Positions 58,273 through 64,000 of a stretch of 64,000 bases of DNA are shown here, one piece after another. The stretch covers positions 124,001 to 188,000 of the forward strand of contig NZ_VJWL01000002.1 in assembly GCF_007096385.1 (NCBI RefSeq), given 5' to 3'. The notes beneath the pieces are model-generated. The model was not told where the DNA came from, made no database searches, and saw nothing but the letters and a program-made list of their open reading frames with translations. This stretch comes from Aliidiomarina halalkaliphila. Lineage in GTDB: Bacteria; Pseudomonadota; Gammaproteobacteria; Enterobacterales; Alteromonadaceae. The translations under genes and the position numbers were made by a program. Every line of letters starts with the position of its first letter. Positions within the stretch are counted from its first letter, which is position 1.

Positions 58273-58959
58273 ATGAGCACACACTCAACTTCAGTATGGA
58301 TGCGCAGCTTTGCGATGATTGCCGCAGCATTGTGGCTTGCCGCATGTTCAGGTACACCGCCGACAGTTGTGGTGTCGGAACCTGAGGAAGTGATGGTTCC
58401 TGATATGCCTCCAGTGACAGCAAATGGTTCCATTTTTCAGGCGCAACGAGGCTATGCGCCTTTGTTTGAAGATCGCCGACCACGTATGTCTGGCGACATT
58501 TTAACGATTGTGTTGCAAGAGCAAGTGAGCGCCACCAAGAGTTCAGAGGCGAGTACAAGTCGCTCAAGCAATATGGGCATTAATCTTGCGGATCTGCCTG
58601 ATGTTCTGGAAGCACTTGCCGAATATGGATTCAACGTAGGCTCCGATAGTAATTTTCTGGGCCAAGGTTCAGCGCGAGCAAACAATACATTCCAAGGCAC
58701 TATCACGGTTTCGGTGATGCAAGTGTTGCCGAATGGCAATCTTCGGGTTCGCGGTGAGAAACAGATCGCGATTAACCAAGGTGCGGAATACATTCGTTTT
58801 TCAGGCGTGGTGAATCCACGCACTATTACTGGCCAGAACACCGTGTTGTCTACGCAAGTGGCCGATGCACGCATCGAGTACATAGGCGATGGCTACATTC
58901 ATGATGGTCAACGTATGGGCTGGTTCCAGCGTTACTTTAATCGCTTTAATCCGTTCTAA
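58273..58959 (+). CDS. flgH: Flagellar L-ring protein FlgH
   Basis: Outer-membrane ring lipoprotein around the rod. The 228-residue precursor has a signal sequence ending in the lipobox LAAC (Cys about residue 25). The FlgH signatures MSGDILTIVLQEQVSATKSSEAS, TFQGTITVSVMQVLPNGNLRVRGEKQIAINQG and FSGVVNPRTI are all present. Confidence 0.96.
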   Translation: MSTHSTSVWMRSFAMIAAALWLAACSGTPPTVVVSEPEEVMVPDMPPVTANGSIFQAQRGYAPLFEDRRPRMSGDILTIVLQEQVSATKSSEASTSRSSNMGINLADLPDVLEALAEYGFNVGSDSNFLGQGSARANNTFQGTITVSVMQVLPNGNLRVRGEKQIAINQGAEYIRFSGVVNPRTITGQNTVLSTQVADARIEYIGDGYIHDGQRMGWFQRYFNRFNPF

Positions 58960-58971
58960 GAGGGTATTCAG

Positions 58972-60078
58972 ATGAAACGTTTTAGCTTGCCATGGATACT
59001 CTTACTCAGCGTTCTCATCAGTGCGCCGGCGTCTGCCGAGCGGCTGAAAGATCTCGCGGATTTCGCCGGGGTTCGAGATAACGTACTCGTCGGCTATGGT
59101 CTTGTTGTCGGACTCGATGGCACCGGTGATCAAACCACTCAAGCGCCGTTTACTGGTCAGTCATTAACCAACATGTTGTCGCAACTAGGCGTGACCGTAC
59201 CGCCAGGCACAAATATGCAATTACGCAACGTGGCCGCAGTGATGGTGACCGCAGATTTACCTCCGTTTTCCCGCCAAGGCCAGCGTTTGGATGTCACCGT
59301 ATCATCGGTAGGAAACGCGCGTAGCTTACGCGGCGGAACCCTCTTGATGACACCCCTGCGTGGTGCTGATGGCGAAATCTATGCGCTTGCCCAGGGTAAT
59401 TTGTTGATTGCTGGCGCTTCTGCAGAGGCGGCGGGTAGTCGCGAAGTGATTAATCACCAGAGTGCGGGCCGTATTTCGCGCGGGGCGATTGTGGAGCGTG
59501 AAGTGCCCTTAGACATGAATGCGCAAGGCAACGGCGAACTCGAACTGCATTTGCGTTCTGCCGACTTTAGTACGGTAGAGCGCGTTGTAACGCGCATCAA
59601 CCAAGAATTCGGCAACTTTGTTGCCAGCGCTGTGGATGGGCGGGTGATCCGCTTATTTGGTCCGCAAGACGATAATGAGCGTGTCCGTTTTATGGCTCGG
59701 ATCGAGAACTTACGGGTCACTCCTGATATGGGCCGAGCGCGAGTTATTTTGAATTCCCGTACCGGATCCGTGGTGTTGAGTGGAAACGTACGTTTGCATC
59801 AGGCCGCCGTGGCCCATGGCAATCTATCGGTCTCTATCGATACCCGCCGCGGAGTCAGTCAGCCGGGCGCTTTTAGTCCCGGTCAAACCGTGGTGATCAC
59901 GGAAGCCGACGTTGAAATTCGCCAAGACGACGGCGTTTTAACTGTGGTTGAAGGCGTCGACTTGATGGAAGTCGTGAATGCATTGAATGCGCTTGGGGCA
60001 ACACCCATGGATCTGATGGCAATCCTCGAAGCGCTGAAAGCGTCGGGGTCATTGCGTGCCGACTTGGAGATTATCTAA
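58972..60078 (+). CDS. flgI: Flagellar P-ring protein FlgI
   Basis: Periplasmic ring subunit, 368 residues, exported by a signal peptide (about 1-22, ending SAPASA). Conserved blocks include RLKDLADFAGVRDNVLVGYGLVVGLDGTGDQTT and MLSQLGVTVPPGTNMQLRNVAAVMVTADLP. Its assembly requires FlgA (divergent gene). The stop TAA shares its last base with the flgJ ATG. Confidence 0.97.
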   Translation: MKRFSLPWILLLSVLISAPASAERLKDLADFAGVRDNVLVGYGLVVGLDGTGDQTTQAPFTGQSLTNMLSQLGVTVPPGTNMQLRNVAAVMVTADLPPFSRQGQRLDVTVSSVGNARSLRGGTLLMTPLRGADGEIYALAQGNLLIAGASAEAAGSREVINHQSAGRISRGAIVEREVPLDMNAQGNGELELHLRSADFSTVERVVTRINQEFGNFVASAVDGRVIRLFGPQDDNERVRFMARIENLRVTPDMGRARVILNSRTGSVVLSGNVRLHQAAVAHGNLSVSIDTRRGVSQPGAFSPGQTVVITEADVEIRQDDGVLTVVEGVDLMEVVNALNALGATPMDLMAILEALKASGSLRADLEII

Positions 60079-60461
60079 TGGCCGACGGGATCAGTAATTT
60101 TAGCCAAGCGCGGCTCGCGATGGACGTACAAGGCTTGAACCAAATCAAGCTAGAAAACCGTCGCGATGGTAACGAGGGCCTGCGTCAGGCAGCAGAAGAA
60201 TTTGAAGCGTTGTTTATTAATATGATGCTGAAAAGTATGCGAGAAGCGGTTGGTGACTCGGAATTGTTTGATAGTCACCAACAGCGAACCATGATGTCGA
60301 TGTACGATGAACAGTTGTCACGGCATATGGCTACACGGGGAATTGGCTTGGCTGATCAAATGGTCCAGCAGCTGCAACAGACACCGATTACTGCCACCGC
60401 CGCACCGTCGACCATGACTCAAGCCTCAGGCCAAGAATCAGACCAAGAAACAGAGAAATAA
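60078..60461 (+). CDS. flgJ: Flagellar rod-binding protein FlgJ, short form
   Basis: Rod-cap scaffold. The 127-residue protein consists of the rod-binding domain only (QAAEEFEALFINMMLKSMREAVGDSELFD and QRTMMSMYDEQLSRHMATRGIGLADQM), then a short Thr/Ala/Gln tail. The C-terminal glucosaminidase (muramidase) domain present in E. coli and Vibrio FlgJ is absent, and the frame ends cleanly with no remnant downstream, so a separate hydrolase must open the cell wall for the rod. ATG overlaps the flgI stop by one base. Confidence 0.94.
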   Translation: MADGISNFSQARLAMDVQGLNQIKLENRRDGNEGLRQAAEEFEALFINMMLKSMREAVGDSELFDSHQQRTMMSMYDEQLSRHMATRGIGLADQMVQQLQQTPITATAAPSTMTQASGQESDQETEK

Positions 60462-60474
60462 CCAGAATTTTGTC

Positions 60475-60501
60475 TCAAGCTACTGGGCTCCGTGCCGATA
60501 A
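60475..60501 (+). promoter_or_regulatory. Sigma-28 promoter of flgKL
   Basis: TCAAGCTA (5 of 8 to TAAAGTTT) and a perfect GCCGATAA are 11 bases apart, 28 bases before the flgK ATG. This separates late expression of the hook-filament junction genes from the flgB-J rod genes. Confidence 0.75.
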
Positions 60502-60529
60502 GTAATATGACAACAAAAAGGTGCCGCGA

Positions 60530-62137
60530 ATGACTATTTTTAATATCGGAGTGAGCGGGCTCAATGCAGCGCAATCAGCGCTGAATGCGACCAGTAACAA
60601 TATCTCCAATGTGTACACCCCAGGCTATAACCGCGAGCTGATCATATTAAATGAATCGAGCACGGGCGGTGTGAAAGTCACGGATGTACAACGCCAGTTT
60701 AATTCATTTATTTCCGAGCGCTTAAACACGGCGAGCGGTTCGCTCTCGTCGTTGACCACATACAAAAATCAAATCAGCCAGATTGATAACCTGCTTGCAG
60801 ATCCAGAAGCGGGCTTAGCTCCACTGATTCAGAAATTCTTCGGTTCCTTGGGTGATCTTGCCGGTGCGCCAGCAGAACCGGCAGCACGTGAGGGTGTGCT
60901 TGGTAATGCCTCGAGCATGGCAGCGCAGTTCCAGTCGTTTGACGGCTACTTGCACGATATGCAGCGTTCGGTAAATGGGCAGCTTATTAACGATGTCGCC
61001 CATGTGAATAATTTGGCGAGTCAAATCGCTGCGCTGAATAAAGAAATTGCCATGTCGAAAGCGGCCACAGGTACATTGCCCAATGCTTTGCTGAACCAAC
61101 GCGATTATCTCGTTGGTGAACTCAGTAAAAGTGTTGAGGTGAAAGTTAATGTGCAAGACGGTGGCGCTTACAATGTGTCTATTGGTAATGGTCAACCCTT
61201 GGTTGCCGGCGATCGGACCTTTCAATTAGAGGCGGTGGCCTCAGCGGCAGATCCCGAACGAATCGTGGTGGGTTACCGAGACTCCTCAGGGAATTTGATT
61301 GAATTTGGCGAGAGTACATTCCGCAGTGGCTCTATCGGTGGTTTGCTGAGTTTCCGTAAAGAAAGCCTCGATAAGGCACAAGCACAGTTGGGGCAAATTG
61401 CCCTCACTATGGCGCAAACCTTCAACGAACAACACCGACAAGGAATAGATTTGGCCGGGGAACCGGGTGAGAATTTCTTCTCTGTTGGTAGCCCGTTGAG
61501 TTATTCAAATACACGAAACACCGGTGATGGCATCATGACCGTTGAAGTGACCGATGCGAGGCAGTTGCTTGCCACAGGATACGATGTGTCCTTCAACGGT
61601 ACCGAGTATTTCGCTGTGCGTCGTGACAACGGTGAACGGGTAGATGTGACCTTTGACGCTGCCGAAAACACGCTGAGTTTTGGCGGAATGGAAGTGACAA
61701 TTACAGGCACGCCAGAAGCAGGCGATAGATTTCGAGTGAATCCAGTGCAGCGCGGTGCGCAAGACTTTCAGGTGATGATCAACGACATCGGAAAGATTGC
61801 TGCGGCGCAGAGTGCTGACGATGGCGATAACCGCAATGCGTTAGCGCTGCAAGGTATGCAAAGTATGCGCTTGGTTGGAAACAATGCAAGCTTTAGCCAA
61901 GCTTACGGCGCCATGATCAGTGATTCAGGTAATCGGGCAGCGGTAGTGAACGCGAATCTAGCGGCCCAGCAAGGATTAACTGATCAGTTAAAAGCGATGC
62001 AGCAATCGGAGTCGGGGGTAAACCTCGATGAAGAAGCCGCAAACCTGATTAAGTATCAACAGTTCTATCAAGCCAATGCGAAAGTGATCGAAGCAGGAAT
62101 GACCATTCTTGAAACGATTCTTTCGTTGCGCCGATAA
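60530..62137 (+). CDS. flgK: Flagellar hook-associated protein 1, FlgK
   Basis: First hook-filament junction protein, 535 residues from ATG 60530; GTG 60521 is an alternative but ATG is better placed for the AAAAGG site. N-terminal motif NIGVSGLNAAQSALNATSNNISNVYTPGYNRE and C-terminal GVNLDEEAANLIKYQQFYQANAKVIEAG are diagnostic. Likely the first gene of a sigma-28 transcript with flgL. FlgN is its chaperone. Confidence 0.96.
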   Translation: MTIFNIGVSGLNAAQSALNATSNNISNVYTPGYNRELIILNESSTGGVKVTDVQRQFNSFISERLNTASGSLSSLTTYKNQISQIDNLLADPEAGLAPLIQKFFGSLGDLAGAPAEPAAREGVLGNASSMAAQFQSFDGYLHDMQRSVNGQLINDVAHVNNLASQIAALNKEIAMSKAATGTLPNALLNQRDYLVGELSKSVEVKVNVQDGGAYNVSIGNGQPLVAGDRTFQLEAVASAADPERIVVGYRDSSGNLIEFGESTFRSGSIGGLLSFRKESLDKAQAQLGQIALTMAQTFNEQHRQGIDLAGEPGENFFSVGSPLSYSNTRNTGDGIMTVEVTDARQLLATGYDVSFNGTEYFAVRRDNGERVDVTFDAAENTLSFGGMEVTITGTPEAGDRFRVNPVQRGAQDFQVMINDIGKIAAAQSADDGDNRNALALQGMQSMRLVGNNASFSQAYGAMISDSGNRAAVVNANLAAQQGLTDQLKAMQQSESGVNLDEEAANLIKYQQFYQANAKVIEAGMTILETILSLRR

Positions 62138-62157
62138 TCGATTCGGAGTCATGACGT

Positions 62158-63111
62158 ATGCGTATTAGTACAGTCACTATCTTTGACCAAAACGTGAATT
62201 CTATGAACCGCCAACAGGCAGAGTTTATGAAGATTGGTCAGCAATTGGCGTCGGGAAAGCGCGTGGTGAATCCATCCGATGATCCGCAAGCCGCGGCCCG
62301 GGCCATTGATGTCGGTCAGTCAATTGCGGCAAACGAGCAATATAAAACGGCACGTGTCAGTGTGCGAAATAGCCTCGGCCAACAGGAAAGTATTGTTAAT
62401 AGCGCCAATGAAATTGTAATTCGTGCGAAAACCCTGATGATTCAAGCGTCGAGCGACACCATGAGTGAGATCGACCGGCTTTCGATATCCAGTGAAATTG
62501 AAGGGCTTTACGAAGCTATGATCGGTTTAGGCAACAGTACCGATGGTAGTGGGCGTTACACCTTTGGCGGTTATGCAGATGGTCGTGCGCCCTTTGAGCG
62601 CGCAGGAGACGGTACCGTTGTATTTGCCGGTAGCCAAGATGTGCGCGAGGAGCGGGTCGACGGTGATCGCTTTATGAAAGTGGGGCACACCGGTTTTGAT
62701 GTGTTTTTAACGTCACTGAGTAACGCAAAGCCGACGTCTGAACCGGAACTGAATAGCAATGTGTTCCGTACTTTTGAGAAAGCGATTGCTGCGCTATCGG
62801 ATACCGCGGGCGCTATTCCCGAGAATGAGAAGAAAGTGATTTTCGCCGATGTGATGCGTGAGTTAGATAATTCACAAGATAATCTGCTCACCAAGCGGGC
62901 GTCGCTAGGCGCTCGTCTCAATGAGCTAGATACGTTGGATTTGGTGGCTGGAAATCGCAATTTAAGTTACCAACAAACCATGTCGGAACTCGTAGATTTA
63001 GACTATGTACAGGCCAGTGCAGATTACAGCCTGCGTATGGTTGGTTTGCAAGCGGCGCAAAAAGCGTTCGTTGATATTAAAGGCTTAAGCTTGTTTAACT
63101 ACCTTCGTTAA
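62158..63111 (+). CDS. flgL: Flagellar hook-associated protein 3, FlgL
   Basis: Second hook-filament junction protein of 317 residues, the E. coli length. It has the flagellin-like N-terminus MNRQQAEFMKIGQQLASGKRVVNPSDDPQAAARAI and a C-terminal helix SQLVDLDYVQASADYSLRMVGLQAAQKAF-like segment (here MSELVDLDYVQA). Starts 20 bases after flgK. Convergent with fliR; an inverted repeat lies between. Confidence 0.96.
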   Translation: MRISTVTIFDQNVNSMNRQQAEFMKIGQQLASGKRVVNPSDDPQAAARAIDVGQSIAANEQYKTARVSVRNSLGQQESIVNSANEIVIRAKTLMIQASSDTMSEIDRLSISSEIEGLYEAMIGLGNSTDGSGRYTFGGYADGRAPFERAGDGTVVFAGSQDVREERVDGDRFMKVGHTGFDVFLTSLSNAKPTSEPELNSNVFRTFEKAIAALSDTAGAIPENEKKVIFADVMRELDNSQDNLLTKRASLGARLNELDTLDLVAGNRNLSYQQTMSELVDLDYVQASADYSLRMVGLQAAQKAFVDIKGLSLFNYLR

Positions 63112-63134
63112 TACCTCGATTCATCCCCTTGGAA

Positions 63135-63168
63135 CCACTCTAATGCGTATTTGATACCGTTAGAGTGG
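63135..63168. terminator. Inverted repeat between flgL and fliR
   Basis: CCACTCTAA pairs with TTAGAGTGG across 16 bases; the right arm includes the fliR stop codon. No T run, so it may be a weak bidirectional terminator for the convergent flgL and fliR transcripts. Confidence 0.4.
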
Positions 63169-63948
63169 TGCCAATACATCAAGATAGTGCCCTATAAAGT
63201 CCATCGAATTTGCAAATAACCGTTGCAGGTAACTGCCTAGGTTCGTGGTTAACGTCATGATAAGAAACAGTCCCATGGTCAGCGACATGGGAAAGCCGAT
63301 GGAAAACACGGTAAGTTGCGGGGCCGACCGGTTCAAGATGCCCAAAGTTAGGTTAATAATCAGCAGGGCACCGAATACTGGCAAAGCTAACAATATTCCC
63401 GAAAGAAATACCACGCTGCCAAAGCGCGCCAACATATCAAATGCGCCAAGATTTAATCCCACCATGCCTATAGGCACTTGCTGAAACGAGAAGGCAAGAA
63501 TTTCAAGTAGTATGAGATGACCATTGAGGGCGAGGAACATCAGCATGGCGAACACATGCAGGATGCGCGAGAGAATCATGGTATTTGCGCCTGAGTCAGG
63601 CGAAAAGAAGGTCGCAAAGGCAAGACCCATTTGCAAACCGATAAACTCACCGGCAGCCTGTACCACCGCGAAAGTAACTTGCATCACCAAACCAATAGAT
63701 ACGCCAATGAGAATTTGCTCAACAATAATGCCAAAACCTGCCCAAGAATAGATAGGTACATCCGGCATGGGCGGTAAGATGGGGGAAATCACCACTGCCA
63801 AAGTGGCCCCCATGGCTAATTTAAGGGGATTGGGAATGGCGGAGTGGCCCAGAATGGGCGCAGTGAGCATAAAGCTGGTAAGCCGCACAAAGGGCCAGAA
63901 AAACGCGGCGATCCAAGCCTGGAGTTGCAGAAAGGTCACCTCAATCAT
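63160..63948 (-). CDS. fliR: Flagellar biosynthetic protein FliR
   Basis: Core membrane component of the flagellar type III export gate (with FliP and FliQ). 262 residues with about six hydrophobic segments; conserved blocks GLQMGLAFATFFSPDSGANTMI-type (here FIGLQMGLAFATFF) and VVFLSGILLALPVFGALLIINLTLGILNRSAPQL are present. It follows fliQ by 7 bases. Unlike many Vibrio/Pseudomonas gene orders, flhB does not follow on the minus strand; flgL is there instead. Confidence 0.95.
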   Translation of the reverse strand: MIEVTFLQLQAWIAAFFWPFVRLTSFMLTAPILGHSAIPNPLKLAMGATLAVVISPILPPMPDVPIYSWAGFGIIVEQILIGVSIGLVMQVTFAVVQAAGEFIGLQMGLAFATFFSPDSGANTMILSRILHVFAMLMFLALNGHLILLEILAFSFQQVPIGMVGLNLGAFDMLARFGSVVFLSGILLALPVFGALLIINLTLGILNRSAPQLTVFSIGFPMSLTMGLFLIMTLTTNLGSYLQRLFANSMDFIGHYLDVLAPL

Positions 63949-63955
63949 GGGTAAC

Positions 63956-64000
63956 CTACATGACCATCATCGGGATGTTCGTAAATAACTCGCGGGTAAA
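63956..64000 (-). CDS. fliQ: FliQ, C-terminal end (partial, runs off the window)
   Basis: Fifteen codons at the window edge read FTRELFTNIPMMVM then stop on the minus strand. This matches the conserved C-terminus of FliQ (E. coli: RTLFTNLPYIIG), the export-gate subunit encoded just before fliR. The rest lies beyond position 64000. Confidence 0.85.
   Translation of the reverse strand, partial: FTRELFTNIPMMVM

Overview
The window is a 64 kb piece of chromosome from a gammaproteobacterium, almost entirely core genes. Gene content and order (glyS-glyQ-tag, fadBA, trkA-rsmB-fmt-def divergent from dprA-smg-yrdD-tsaC-hemF, aroE, polA, cytochrome c4, engB, yihI with a DUF2489 gene) resemble the region just outside oriC in marine Alteromonadales. 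Idiomarinaceae or a near relative is my best guess, at low confidence. The Mrp Na+/H+ antiporter, a voltage-gated Na+ channel, a polar-type flagellar gene set and several secreted peptidase/amidohydrolase-like proteins suit a motile, marine, protein-consuming bacterium. I saw no rRNA, tRNA, CRISPR array, prophage or insertion sequence.

Layout. 0-5 kb: D-lactate dehydrogenase and glycyl-tRNA synthetase on the minus strand, then tag. 5-7 kb: a lipoprotein hydrolase, a GNAT acetyltransferase and tusA. 7-15.8 kb: the fatty-acid beta-oxidation operon fadBA, the lytic transglycosylase slt, and the K+ uptake genes trkH and trkA facing each other. 15.8-22.6 kb: two divergent core operons for rRNA/tRNA modification, formylation and deformylation, DNA processing and haem synthesis. 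22.7-28.8 kb: a membrane-anchored unknown, a truncated haemoglobin back to back with aroE, an SLC13 permease carrying RCK domains, a YdgA-family protein and elbB. 29-39.5 kb: polA, a possible small RNA after it, rlmA, cytochrome c4, engB, a DMT permease, a DUF885 lipoprotein, a 1 kb repeat-rich intergenic region, yihI and a DUF2489 protein. 39.5-42.8 kb: an amidohydrolase and cysE-cysK. 42.8-50 kb: the seven-gene mrp operon divergent from a sodium channel gene. 50-52 kb: a second amidohydrolase and an isochorismatase-like hydrolase. 52-64 kb: flagellar genes flgN-flgM-flgA (minus), flgB to flgL (plus) and the end of a converging fli operon (fliR, fliQ).

Non-coding signals of note: two palindromes 6.5 kb apart that are close to the ParB-binding parS consensus (6191 and 12734); a composite dispersed repeat with inverted arms (7143-7277, 38177-38338 and fragments); a cluster of DnaA boxes upstream of polA; well-formed sigma-28 promoters before flgM and flgK; and several strong intrinsic terminators. 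No wholly new multi-gene system is evident. The most interesting leads are the parS-like pair near oriC, the antiporter/sodium-channel pairing, the repeat family and the possible small RNA at the polA-engB locus.
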